Shown here one piece after another: positions 51,264 to 64,000 of a DNA stretch of 64,000 bases; position 1 is the stretch's first letter; each line of letters starts with the position of its first letter. The notes beneath the pieces were generated by a model, which worked only from the letters and a program-made list of their open reading frames with translations, did no database searches and was not told where the DNA came from. The translations under genes were made by a program, and so were the position numbers. Source of the DNA: Brasenia schreberi (Eukaryota > Streptophyta > Magnoliopsida > Nymphaeales > Cabombaceae). The stretch lies in assembly GCA_036023115.1 (NCBI GenBank), contig JAYKKT010000059.1, forward strand, positions 3,882,001 through 3,946,000, given 5' to 3'.

Positions 51264-52220
51264 TCAGGACACCCTGTTAACAAAGTAAAAAATCAAAAAA
51301 ATTAAGCATTACTATCTTTAATCACAAATTTCTATTTTTTATATATGTATATAATATATATGGAGAGACAGAGGGGGAGTGATTTATAATTAATAAGTGT
51401 GGTACTCAATCATTATAAAATGAGTCATACTTCACTTATTGCTCCGAGTTTAATGTTTTATTTTATAGAATCTCCATTAAGTATAAGTCACCATATATAT
51501 ATATATAAAGAGAGACTGTGTGATTATTGGATCTTACTTACTCATGAGTATAATAATATTTTTCTACCTTGAAAACTTTTAAAATTATACTTATGCTACC
51601 AAAAAATAATGAACGAACATGCCAGTGATTGACATGATCTGATTTTCCTATATATGTGTGTGACTGTCAAAACCTACACGATGTAGCCAAACAGCATAAT
51701 GGTGAATTATTAATCATCTTTTGAAATTTCCCATGGTTTATATACCATTCACTACTCTGAAAGAGTATATTTATCCACCCAGAAACCTTATTGCTTGTAA
51801 GAAATTACTAGTATAAAGTTTAAACTCTATCAGTGACAAATAATGGTAGCTTTAGCATATGATTATATACCTGCTACAATCAGTGGTTGGAGTAGGAACA
51901 AAAGGGAGGTGCACTCCACAGGACCCAGGCAGTGAACCCACAAGGTCGGCGTTGAGCCCAGAGATCTTACTAGCATATGCCTTGATGCAGTCACAAGCAG
52001 TTCTCCGGTCAGGGGTGGTCGATGCAGCAGCATCAAGCCCTCTCACACCATCGCAGCACAGACTCGGCACCGAGCCGCCGGTGCTGCGCAAGTAGGAGAG
52101 GCATGGAACCAAGTACTTGACAGTATCCTGGCATTCCATGGCCTCGCCGTGCTGCGTGAAAAGCAGCATAGATGCAAAGGTGATGCATGTGAATGCAGTG
52201 AGCAGATTTAGGCTTGCCAT
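51264..52220 (-). CDS. Type 1 non-specific lipid transfer protein
   Basis: Small secreted protein of the cell wall that carries fatty acids and other lipids in a hydrophobic tunnel held by four disulphides. Exon 1 is 52220-51871 and exon 2 is 51273-51264; the intron splits an Arg codon (AG|G) just before the end, as in most plant LTP1 genes. The product has 119 residues: signal peptide of about 27 (MASLNLLTAFTCITFASMLL...), then cysteines at 30, 40, 55, 56, 76, 78, 101 and 115, giving C-X9-C-X14-CC-X19-C-X-C-X22-C-X13-C. The typical TxxDRRTACDC motif (residues 68-78) and PGSCGVHLPF are present; it ends DCSRVS. Complete and probably functional. The defective copy at 47761-48117 is its tandem paralogue. 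Confidence 0.95.
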
Positions 52221-53059
<839 letters not shown>

Positions 53060-53075
53060 GATTGGTTGAAATTTA

Positions 53076-54027
53076 CAACAACAAAACCTAAGCCTTTTCT
53101 CATACTAGACGGGGTCGGTTACATGGATTCTTTGTTTCCACAATTCCCTATCGTGTGCCATGTTAGCAGTTAACTCACAATAAGCTAGATCATTCTTTAT
53201 TGTTTCTTGCCAACACTTTTGTGGTCGTCCTCTACCTCTTTTAATACTTTCTAAATTTAGTTTTTCATACCTTCTTTTAGGTTATTCTTTTGATCTTCTT
53301 TCTATATGTCCAAACCATCTTAAACGATATTCTCTCATTTTATCCTCTATTGGTGTCACTCTTAATTTGTTTCTAATAACCTCATTATGTATACTGTCTT
53401 TTCTTGTATGACCATTCATCCATCTCAACATCTTCATTTATGTCACAAACATCTTTTGTACATGTTGATGATTAACTGCCCAACACTCAGAACCATAAAT
53501 CATGGCAGGCCTAATTGCTCCTCTATAATATTTATCTTTTAACTTTAATGGTATCTTCTTATCACAAAGAATACTTGATGCTCATCTCCATTTTAACCAA
53601 CCAGCATTAATTCTATGCATAACATCTCCATCAATTCTTTCATCACTCTGAAAAATTGACCCTAGGTATTTAAAACTTTCCTTTTGGGGGATGCAATGTG
53701 TGCCAATTTTAATTTCTATGTCCTTTGAAGTAACCAAAGGATCAAGCTTACATTCCATATATTCTGTCTTTGTTCTATTAAGTCGGAGGCCTTTGCTTTC
53801 TAATGCTTCCCTCCATAGTTCCAAATTTCTATTAACTTTTTCCTTAGACTCTTCCACTATCACAATGTCATCTGCAAATAACATACACCAAGGCACTTCA
53901 TCTTGAATATGTTTTGTTAACTCATCAATCACCATTATAAATAACTATGGACTTAAAGTTGATCATTGATGTAACCCAATATTAACTTCAAAGAAGTCTG
54001 TCATTCCTTATGAGTCCTCACACATGT
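53076..54027 (-). mobile_element. RTE LINE, 5'-truncated, 16-bp target duplication
   Basis: 952-bp minus-strand insertion flanked by gattggttgaaattta at 53060-53075 and 54028-54043, a perfect target duplication. It keeps an open RT C-terminal stretch of 117 codons (53935-53582) with the catalytic FADDIVIVEESKEK (RT motif with two Asp) and FKYLGSIFQSDERIDG. Truncated upstream of the palm domain, so it cannot be autonomous, but it is the best preserved copy. Confidence 0.96.
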
Positions 54028-54043
54028 GATTGGTTGAAATTTA

Positions 54044-57000
54044 AATTAAATAATAATAATAATAAAATATCTATAATGGTATACTTTATTTATATGAACA
54101 CCTTTTCTTTTTTAACTCAAATTTCAATCTTCAATCAACACAAAATCAACCATTGAAATTTATTTGGATATGCTAGTAGTTATGTATATAATGTATGTAT
54201 ATATATGTATATGATGGGTAAAATATACAAACAAAGCTAGTTAAATGGGTCTTAGTGCCCTCAATGGGTTAGAAGTTAATAGTTTTATTTGTACAATAAG
54301 GACTGCATTTGAAGTAATTTCAAATAGGATGAGTCTTATTTTTGTATGGAAATTACGTAAAAGTTTTTTTTCTGAGTTGTGCAAGCAAGCTTGGGCGCAG
54401 CTTCTTGATCAAGCTCAGTAATTGCTAATTGAACACAATTAATAAAGTGAGTCACCAAGAGAACCAGTGCTGCTTGATCAATTTGGCTCCGTTTACGCTA
54501 TGCTTGTGTCCAAAGAGTAAGGGAGTCATCTCACAAGTTGAAGTCATGAGTTCGATACTCGGGCCTTCGGGTGTGCATCTGACTTCGGCCTCTCCATTGT
54601 ACCGAAAGAAAAAAACAGAACCAATTGAATCCATAATTACAATTGATAATTAAGTTGCCAGTCTATGCAAAACAAGAACCTCAAGTTCTACCCTAGCATC
54701 TTGAAATTGATAATTAAGGTCATGGGTTCGACCCCGGCTACACATCTGGAAGGCTCTGGCAGACCGTAACTCGTGTTTCGATCGTAACCAAGATTATTAT
54801 TAATTAAAAAGAATAAAGCAATAACTTAACTTTAATGACAATTATGTTCTTCCAAGAAATGTATTTGAAATAAGCAAAACAAAAAATGTTTTATTTTCAG
54901 AATAAGGGTGATATTTATCTTGAAAGTGAAAGAAATCTAGGTTATCTAGATGCTTTTCCAAATGGAGAAACCTTGCACCTGTCTTCTCTTCTTCTTATGC
55001 GAGGAAGTTGATTGCTGTTTTCCTTCATTTTCGACATGGCGTGCACGCAACTACAAAACCTTTTGGGCGAACTATGTATAAAGCCTACAACTTGAACCGT
55101 GGGCCATACATTTTCTGTTCCTGTTACCAATTTTCCATGTGGTGAGCGCGCACCTCGGCTCGATGCAGATTTCTGTTTCTTTTGTTACATTCAGGGTTGA
55201 GCAAAATTACCCGATAAAAAAAGGTTCAGTTTAGGGTAGACCGGTTTATGACCTGAACCTGACCCGCTGAGCCAATTTGCCACCCTACCAGCAGCAATAA
55301 ATCTATTGTCTTGTATATTCTTATCCAACGCTCATGAACCCTATTTGGTTTGAGTTCCACTTTTCATGGAATCGGAACCAGTGGTTTCTGTTCTGGACAG
55401 TTTAGGACTCAAACCAGAACCGGAACAAATCTGGTCCCTATATGATTCTGGATCCTGGTTTCAGGGAAACTGAAACTAGCAATTTCAAACTAGAACCGAA
55501 ATCGACCCGGTCCCAGTTAGGTTCCGGTTCCTGGTTCCAGGAAATTCGTAACTGGCCGTGTCTATATATTTATAGGTCTCACAATCACTTCTAGGGCAGA
55601 TAAGTGAACCAAGCTCCCATGATTAATTTTGGTTCAATTGCCAGTGCGCTTGTTCAGTTTGGTTCATGATCTAAACAAGACAAATGCGAGCTGACCCATT
55701 AAGGCTTAGAAGCTGAACATGAACACTTTGTGTTCTGTTTGGCTTGATTTGTACAAGCTCTCTTGATTAAGTATAGTTCTTATGCACATATATGCTAGGC
55801 AACCATGTTCACCAAACTAACTGAGTCGGCACAATCTAACTTAATGATCAAATCTTTCAATTCTACAAAACCGATGCATAAAAAATAAAACATATTGACT
55901 TAATTATTCATTAAAGAAAATAATGAAAACTACATGTTCAAAGGTATATTTTCAATTCTGCAGCTCATTTACTCGATTCGTGTTCGGTTTGGCTCGATGA
56001 CCCGATGAGCCCAACCTGATAAAGGTCTTGAGTTGGTGAACAGGCTGCCAACGATCCTTGTTTGGGTCAATCGGCTCGAGAATATGGTCCATCAAGCTAT
56101 TCAGTATTCAACTTTGGGTGTGATCCGAATCTAGAACTCCATCTAAATCTGCTGGGTAATAATCCACATTATCAACGAAAGCTACTGATCAGTTTAATAA
56201 ACGTAGACGTGAGTCAGTGACATTTGCTTCAACTCACTCCCAGAGTTCGCCGGATTCGACCTGGTCCGGCAGGTTGAACCGGACCTAGTCTGCCTTGAAA
56301 CCAATGAAACCAAAACCAGAACTGTGGATCCCCAAGATTTGGTTTAGTTCAGCTTCAGTTCTATCTATTGGGGAGTCGAACTGGAGCTAGAACCGGAACC
56401 AACCATTCCAAGTCCTTTTCTTCCCCGTTTTAGAGTCATGAAATTTTCAAATGAAGCCGAACCAAAACCTGACGAAACCGACAGAACCGAAACCGTACCA
56501 AACCTGAAAGAGCCAGTTCAGTCTCTATTCCAGGTTTTGATAGAACTTGAACTGCCAGTTTAGAACCAGCAATCCGAAGTTCACCCGCAACTGATCAGGT
56601 GTACCCACTTTCAGTTGTGAGAATAAATGGAATGGACTGATATGTCCGATCAAAACCGCCAGTTGTGGGTTGCCTGAAAACTGGGATGGGAATCGAACCA
56701 GGCCCGGTTTTAGTTATGGTTTCAGGCGTTTCCTGTTTCAGTTTCAAAATCACTTTGGAACCGGCTGTCCTATTGGAGTCGAACTCCCCGACCCACTTTT
56801 ACTGTTGAGTCATCAATCAACTTGTGATAAAAAAATGTGGAAAAAAAATATATAAACGTTAATTAGTGATAGTTTGGAATTATCGATGAAGACTATGTTT
56901 TGAGAATTGATCTACTACCATCAAGATAGTTTCAAGGTGATCTACTTGATCCACCATGAGTAACCTTAAATGAAGTCCATGGAAGGAGATTTTCATGGTC

Positions 57001-57400
57001 TTTCAAATATGGGAAGGGGTTGGAGCAATCTTGTCCGTCACTTTATTCTATTGGCACGTGGGATATGCACATATGTACTCGACTACATCGTACACCACGC
57101 GGGGCTAGTAATACCCGAGTGTTAGTAGGGTAACCGTGCACTCTACCCTTGGGTGTCCCGCGTATTCAATATCATGTACCTCACACATCAACATACGCCT
57201 TAAGCCCCCGGTGTTTGATATGAGCTATCTCATACCAATCCATCGTACTCGTTGTGATCTTTGAGGTGTGTGTATGAGGCATCCTCCTCAAAGCATTAGT
57301 TCGGCCGGTTTCGGTTACCATCAGTTTTTTTTGGCAGTACGGTTCCGGTTTGAACCGCCGTGCCGGTTCCGAACGAGGTGAGTTCTACCCGTTTCCCTAT
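54044..57400. other. Spacer with GAACCGG-rich dispersed repeats
   Basis: 55200-56800 is full of CCGGAACC, GGTTCCGG, GAACCGAAAC and CCAGTT words on both strands, without coding structure; it is probably several overlapping old elements. 57060-57300 has another unplaced stretch (ACACCACGCGGGGCTAGTAA). No gene supported. Confidence 0.45.
54505..54617 (+). mobile_element. tRNA-like SINE, type B
   Basis: CTCACAAGTTGAAGTCATGA, GTTCGATACTCGGGCC, GTGCATCTGACTTCGGCCTC, TCCATTGTACCGAAAG and an A-rich tail: the most complete type B copy. A diverged second piece follows at 54705-54800. Confidence 0.7.
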
Positions 57401-57479
57401 AACTGGTTTCAAACCCTTATAACCCGATCCGCTGATAAAACCAATGGGGCAAGGGTACATTCGTAATTTGAAAGGAAGG

Positions 57480-58480
57480 TTAGCAGCTCGCGATTCCGAT
57501 CCCTCGGAGCCGTCGCCAGAATTCGTAATTCATTCCCGCCGGGAAATCCTAATCCTTCCAATCCTGGTATGCAGGAGAGCGATGGATCGAATTCAGGTTC
57601 TTGTTTGAACCTAAATCTTTTCCTTTCGAGATTTCCGGTTTCTTGCTTCTGGAAGTTCTCAAGCAATTTTGGAGCTATATAATGCCAGCCAGCGTCGTTA
57701 TTTGCTTTTCGTTTTCTGCTCGCTTTTGTGATTTATCTGTCCAATTATGAATTTGTTGAACTTTCTGTTTTTTTTGTGTGGATCCGATCTGCCTAATATT
57801 AGTTGTGGTGGTAACCGTCGTTTGGAGTATTCTTATAGCTTTGATTTTTCAAGATGTTTGTAAATTGTGTGGCCTGGCTACCGATGTCTTCTAGATGTGC
57901 ATCAGGAGAAACTATGTTTCCGATTTTCGTCTATATTTTCTGCACATATTAGCATAAATTGTGTGCATCCTGAATCGACTGTTCTGTTCCCGATTTTCGT
58001 CTTGCTATGTTTTCCCCGTTCCTTGGGTTGCCGTTATCAAGATTAGGAGATTGGAGGAAGTCTGCGTATAATTTAGCTTTCTCTGTTGCGAGTGCTATGG
58101 CCTGGCTATCGATGTCTTCTAGATGTGCATCAGGAGAAACTATGTTTCTGCTGCAACATGCTAATATGGACATACGATTTTATGTGATTGCTGGTGAACA
58201 TTGAACTTAGAAGAACATAGGCAACACCTAATTCAGCAACAAGATGCGATTCTTTAGATTCCGGAACAATTCCTAACAAAGATGAATCTCCATGCCAGAT
58301 TCCGTGTTATATGATTGGGCATCTATCCAACTTTGTAGAAAGTGTACTGTTCAAAGCTCTTCAAAGGTTCGATTTTCCAAACCAAGTTTTTAAGGGATCC
58401 TGTTTACTTCACTTGTTCCAACTTCCAAGTGATCTGTTTAAAAATTTAGACATATCTCTCATAATTTAATTATTTTTCTG
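57480..58480. other. Possible 5' end of an unrecognised gene
   Basis: 57480-57620 is GC-richer than its surroundings and includes ATGCAGGAGAGCGATGGATC followed by a possible donor (GAATTCAG then GTTCTTG), then T-rich intron-like sequence. I cannot join it to any recognised exon. A 50-bp duplication is at 57870-57919 and 58098-58147. Confidence 0.25.
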
Positions 58481-58499
58481 CTGAAAGTAGTGGTAGATA

Positions 58500-61265
58500 C
58501 TATGATTCGGAGAAAGATTCATATCCTATGTTTACAAGAGAAAAAGTGGGTTGGAGAAAAAACAAAGGAGATTGAGGATACAAATTTTCAATTATGGTAT
58601 TAAGGAAAAGAAAAGACTCGAAATAGAGTTGGTATTATCATAAATAAAGATTTAAAGGATAATGTAGTAGACATACACTGATATGGTGATTGAATCATGA
58701 CGTTGAATTAGTGCTAGGAGCATATGTTTTGAATATAGTTTGTGCTTATGCATCCCAAGTAGGACAAAAAGATAAGTATAAAGATGACTTTTTGGGAGGA
58801 GTTAGATGAGGTGATTCAAAGAATTTTACAAAGGGAGATGATTTGTTTAGGAGGAGACTTAACTCGACATGTCGGTAAAGAGGCATTAGGATATCAATGT
58901 ATTCATAGAAACTTTGGTTTTGGGGATATAAATGAGGAAGGTAGGGAGGTTTTAAATTTTGCTATGGCATTTGATCTCTTTATAGTCAATACAATCTTTA
59001 AAAAACGAGATAAACATTTAATTACTTATAAGACTAGAGTATTACAAAAACAAATTGATTATTTTGTTTGTTGAAAAAAAGATAGAGTGTGTTGTAAAGA
59101 TTGTAAGGTAATTTCGAGAGAAAGCTTAACCACCCTACATCGACTTTTAGTTATGGATTTACAAATAAAAAAATAGACAAAGAAGAAAAGAGTGCATCGA
59201 GCTATTCAAACTAAATGGTGCAACCTTAAAAGCGAGAAAGAAGATATATTTAAACAGAAAGTCCTTAAAAGAGATGTTTGGAATTATGTTGGTACACCTT
59301 GTGATATGTGGAACAATATCACTATACATATTAGGAAAGTAGCGGAAGATGTGTTTGGTGAATCTAAGTGAGGTGTAACGACACAAAAAAAATCTTGGTG
59401 GTAGAGTGAAGTGCAAAATAAAATCAAGGCAAAGAGGGCACATTACAAATTACATTATGCTAAGAAAACTAGTGAAACTTTAGAGGCTTATAAGAAAGCA
59501 AAGAAAGAAGTGAAAAAGGTCATCAGTGAAGAAAAAGCTAAAGTTTGAGAGGGTATATATAAAAAACTCAACTCAAAAGTGGGTAAATGAGATATTTTTA
59601 GAATAGCTAGAGCTAGAGATAAAAAATTGAGGATCTTAATTTTGTTAGATACATCAAAGACGAGAATGAGAAAATTCTAATGCCAAATGATGTTATAAAA
59701 ATATATAGAAAAACTATTTTTATAAGCTTTTTAATGAAAATAAAGATGTTAGTATTAGCTTAGGAGAGTTAGCCAAATCTGAAAAGTATATAAATCATAA
59801 TTTCTACTGATGTATTCAAAAGAATGAAGTCAAAGAGGCTCTTAATCATATAAAGGGTGATAAATCAGTTGGACCATATAATATTCCTATAGAAGTTTGG
59901 AAAATACTAGGAGAAACAGAAATCACTTGGCTCATAAGACTATTTAATGAAATATGGAGAAATCAAAAGATACCCGAGGAATGGAGCGTACACTTATACC
60001 CATATACAAGAATAAGGGAGACATTCAAAATTGTGCGAATTATCGGGGTATCAAGTTAACGAGTCATACTATGAAATTATGAGAAAGAATTATCGAACGT
60101 AAGTTAAGACAAGTATCAAATACAATAAAGAACCAATTTGGATTCATGTCAAGCAGATCTAGTGTTAAAGCGATTAACTTTTTGAGACGTCTTATGGAAT
60201 ATTTTATAGCAAAAAAGAAAGTCCTTCAAAAGAGGTTCTTTGGAAAACCTTCGAAAAAAAGGTATCCCATTGACATACATAAACCTTGTAAGAGACATAT
60301 ATGATAGTGTAAAAACATGTGTGAGGACTCATAAAGGAATGACAGACTTTTTTGAAATTAATATTGGGTTACATCAATGATCAACTTTAAGTCCATACTT
60401 ATTTATAATGGTGATTGATGAGTTAACAAAACATATTCAACATGAAGTACCTTGGTTTATGTTATTTGCATATGACATTGTGTTAGTGGAGGAGTCTAAG
60501 GAAAAAGTTAATAGAAAATTGGAACTATGGAGAGAAACATTAGAAAGTAAAGGCTTCTGGCTTAGTAGAATAAAGATAAAATATATGGAATGTAAGTTTG
60601 ATCATTTGGTTACTTCTGAAGAGATAAAAATTAAAATTGGTACACATTGCATCTCCCAAAAGAAAAGTTTTAAATACCTAGGGTCAATTTTTCATAGTGA
60701 TGGAAGAATTGATAGAGATATTACGCATAAAAGTAAGGCAGGTTGGTTAAAATAGAGAGAATCATCATGTATTCTTCATTATAAAAAGATATTATTAAAG
60801 TTAAAAGGTAAATATTATAGAGCATCAATTAGACCTGCCATGTTTTATGGTTCTGAGTGTTGGGCAGTTAATCATCAACATGTACAAAAGATGTTTGTGA
60901 TAGAAATGAAGATGTTGAGATGAATGAGTGGTCATACAAGAAAAGACTGTATACATAATGAGGTTATTAGAAACAAATTAAGAGTGACACCAATAGATGA
61001 TAAAATGATAGAATATCGTTTAAGATGGTTTGAACATATAAAAAGAAAATCAAAAGAAAAACCTTTAAGAATGTACGAAAACCTAGATTTTGAAAGTATT
61101 AAAAGAGGTAGAGGACGACCACAAAAATGTTGGAAAGAAACAATAAGGAATGATATAGCTTATTAGGAGTTAACTAACGTGGCATAGGATAGGGCCCTAT
61201 GGAAACAAAGAATTCATATATCCGACCCCATCTTCTACGGGAAAAGGCTTAGGTGTAGTTGTAGG
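58500..61265 (+). mobile_element. RTE LINE, nearly complete length, inactive
   Basis: Longest LINE in the window. The endonuclease starts near 58500 (MIRRKIHILCLQEKKWVGEK), with WEELDEVIQRI and a GGDLTRHVGKEALGY region (58784-59070). The reverse transcriptase follows from about 59400 to 60755, with the catalytic motif changed to FAYDIVLVEESKEK (Tyr replaces the first Asp). The C-terminal region (SGHTRKDCIHNEVIRNK) and 3' tail AAAGGCTTAGGTGTAGTTG end it. Frameshifts and stops are scattered. The extreme 5' end is missing. Confidence 0.9.
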
Positions 61266-62219
61266 AAGTAGTTGTAGTTATTGTCCTTATTGGTAGAAAT
61301 GAACTTGATGACCATCTACGTGGGTAAGTGGAGGCATGTGATTGTGTTGCGAACACACGTTCCTATGTATCGTTTTGTCATTTTATTCACCACGTTGATA
61401 AGTGTATCCCTTCATTTCAAAAAAGAAACGTTTCTGGGGCTCTGATTTGATTCATTTTGATGACCACCTCAAGCACGCATGTGTTTCCCACATTCCTAGT
61501 TTGTTTCAAGATCATGGGTGCTGCTCTGTCGGGCTTGCGGATTGATAAATTGGAAATCCTGAATGCTCCATACCGACCATACAAAGGGTTCCGGGCTCTC
61601 ACACATGCCGGAATCTACGAGATAAGAGGCTAGAAGAACATCCAATGTTTGATTGTATTTTATAACAGATGCAAAACAAACTTTGAGGAACTTGATTTAA
61701 GATTCCTAAAGCTTTTTTTTAATCACATTCTGCATAAAACCTTTATTGTTCTTTATTTGTCCAAAATTAGCAGTGTCGTGCCTGATGGTTGCATGGTTTA
61801 ATAGTTGCATATTGAACTAGTGATATACTTTCATTGGATTTGCTAGTTGCTAAGGTATCACTGGAGTCCAACCTGTTTGCATTCCTACTTAATTGATTGC
61901 AAAGAAGGATGCTGTAATTGTTTTCCGATGTTGAAGGTCTTCTCCGTAGTTTCTCAAACTTGTAGCAGCTGCAAGGCTTGGTGTGAGAGAAGGCTTGATT
62001 TTACTTTTTCTTGGTTGGAGATACTCAAACTTGTATGTATGCGGACAGCCTCAGCTGATTCTCCTTGTTGTAAGTTCCCTTTCTTCACATCCGTTTGATT
62101 TATCATGATTTGATTCAAATCCAACGGTAGCAATGGACTTCAACATGCTTAGATTAGTGAATATCAACTTTCAGAACATCAATACCTAACCTGTTTCGGT
62201 AGGTTTCTCACGGTGCAAC

Positions 62220-62221
<2 letters not shown>
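61266..62221. other. Spacer
   Basis: No gene supported; 61840-62100 looks like UTR or intron sequence but has no family I know. Confidence 0.35.

Positions 62222-62301
<80 letters not shown>
62222..62301. repeat. Palindromic microsatellite (CA)n(TA)n(TG)n
   Basis: About 39 bp CA, 17 bp TA and 25 bp TG; the CA and TG arms are complementary, so the array is a long perfect-type inverted repeat. Confidence 0.95.
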
Positions 62302-64000
62302 GAGAGAAGTCAAATTTAGTTTGATGTCAGTGATTATAAATGACGTGAGTGTAAGGAACAGATCCTTAAATGCCTTAACGGTGGCTGCCACAGTCCACCA
62401 AGTCAGAATCTTCAAGATAGAATAACGAAAATTGAAAATTGAAAATTGCTGAGAAAGAATGACATAATTCTTGAATATATATCATAAGCATGCCACAAAG
62501 CTTTGTATAAACTGGGGTTTATCATTAGCTGTTATTTTTTCATGAAACCACATGCAGCTAGATTTTGCAACACTAAGAACCGCTTAAAGAAACAGTAAAA
62601 GTTGCAACTTGTGATCTTATAGAGTTATTCTACCACCTGTTAATGTTTTTGAGTCATCCTTTCGTGACTTTTTGATGTTAACTTGTCCTTTTCGCAAAGA
62701 GCCTAGGCGTATCTTTTTTACTAAGGACACTCCTCTTATTTTTGAAAATTCTTATATTATTCTCGCAAACTATACTTTTTCTCTCTCCATCACTCATATT
62801 CCAAGGGATGGGTCATGTGTCTCTTATATAAATATATAAAAGAGACGTATGAGATGTGCATCTCTTGATGCATGAGACATGCATCTCTTATATGAAGGAG
62901 ATGCGCGAGGCGTATGTCTCACTCATGATGGGATGTATCTCCTAGGCAAAAGAGATGGCTTCATCTCTTTTTTGTTTTCTTTTTTAAGAGAAAAAGAGAG
63001 AGAGGAGGAGAAGGGTACTGATAGAACGGAGAGAGTGAGAGAGGGACGACAACGAATGGTTGCCAATGGTAAAGAGAGAGAGAGAGAGAGAGGTGGGTGC
63101 TGAGTAAACGAGAGTATTATGGGAAAGAAGGTATGAATTTGGGTGTGTTTATTAACGATGTTTTGCAAAACTGTATATTTTTCAGGTCATTTCTTCTTTT
63201 CTTTCTTTTAAAAAACATGAATTAATTGGTTTTTTTATTGAAAAATATAAAAAGAACAATTAACATTTTGACATTTTCCATATTCTTTTATGTGTTTTTT
63301 TTATTGTGATAAGCAAAAGGAGCTTACTGATTATTTATCATCCACTCTTTAAATCTAAAGCCCTAATTATCAATAAAAAAAACAAAGGTAAATGAAAAAG
63401 TTATATTGTTTTCTATTAAAATGGTCTTCTATGATTTATCTATTATTTCTTTCTTGAAAACTACTATCAACGTTGCGGTAAACTTCTGACAGCAGAAAGC
63501 AACTGCTGAAGTCTGCAACCTATGACATTATAGATCTAGTACCACCCCACCCCCACCCCACATATGTATAAATTTGATTTTCCAATCAAAGCTTTAGTAG
63601 AAACAAACATCAGGCTCCCATTCTGTCCATCGCTAATTTCTGCTATGGCTTCGCTCAAGTTGCTTCTGCACCAAATGCGGCTTTTGAGTGTGATTATGAT
63701 AAATATAAATGCTGGAACAGTGGAAGTTGGTTGGTCTTCTAAACGGCACAAAGTTTACTAGTAAGTGCAACTTGTAATTCTTGTGGCCTATGAAATTCAA
63801 AGGAAGAAATTATCTCCTGTTGTTACGAGAGGGGAATAAAGTTTTATCATCATGATTCGTGTTTCTTTTGTGTGCGGAGTTTTGCCCTTTTGTTCTATTC
63901 TTTATTTGTTTGTGTTCCATAACTCATGCAGTCTGGAGTAGCAGCACAATACAAGTTAAGTCCTAAAGTGAAATTTGGGGCCTAAAGAGTCGAAATTTTG
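62302..64000. other. Spacer to window end
   Basis: AT-rich. 62810-62950 repeats words such as GAGACGTATGAG, ATGCATCTCTT and GAGATGCG; 62990-63100 is GA-rich. No gene or element that I recognise. Confidence 0.45.

Noticed and set aside
58100..58260. Coding exon in 57949-58204
   Set aside because: Short frames on both strands overlap a local duplication, without family resemblance or good splice sites.

Overview
The window reads as nuclear DNA of a flowering plant. It is AT-rich, its genes are split by many GT-AG introns, it has long (TA)n and (GA)n microsatellites, plant-type RTE LINEs ending in (TTG)n, tRNA-like SINEs, a decayed plastid fragment, and genes of plant families. I cannot name the species.

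Layout. 1-1785 is the 3' part of a decayed RTE LINE. 2809-13007 (minus) is a meiotic cohesin kleisin gene, REC8/SYN1; I could phase 21 exons, with one C-terminal linker exon unresolved. Its introns hold microsatellites, a SINE, a LINE tail and a hAT-like element. 13008-16388 is repeat-rich spacer. 16389-19026 (minus) is a plastid-type bS6 ribosomal protein gene of the RFC3 kind; its first and last exons are clear but the conserved middle exon is not visible. 19027-26500 is spacer with microsatellites, LINE and SINE pieces. 26715-32894 (plus) is a complete 16-exon REDUCED WALL ACETYLATION (RWA) gene, 544 codons plus stop. 33300-42780 is spacer with a degenerate plastid ndhF fragment (36374-36735) and a LINE with a perfect 15-bp target duplication. 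42784-43190 is a very long (GAT)n array. 44859-45107 is the last exon of an acidic nuclear-type protein. 47761-48117 is a type 1 lipid transfer protein pseudogene, and 51264-52220 an intact two-exon paralogue. From 53 kb on there are two more LINEs and repeats but no gene I can support.

The genes look unrelated in function (meiosis, plastid translation, wall acetylation, lipid transfer), as is usual in a plant chromosome; only the two LTP copies form a local duplicated pair.

The most unusual element is a short retroposon whose body is 5S ribosomal RNA and whose tail is the 3' end of the resident RTE LINE, flanked by a perfect 16-bp target duplication (19479-19662). A second, older copy lies at 17311-17454. 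A different LINE-tailed family (44583-44781, 46819-47022) and two tRNA-like SINE types are also present, so the window records one LINE apparently mobilising several unrelated short RNAs.
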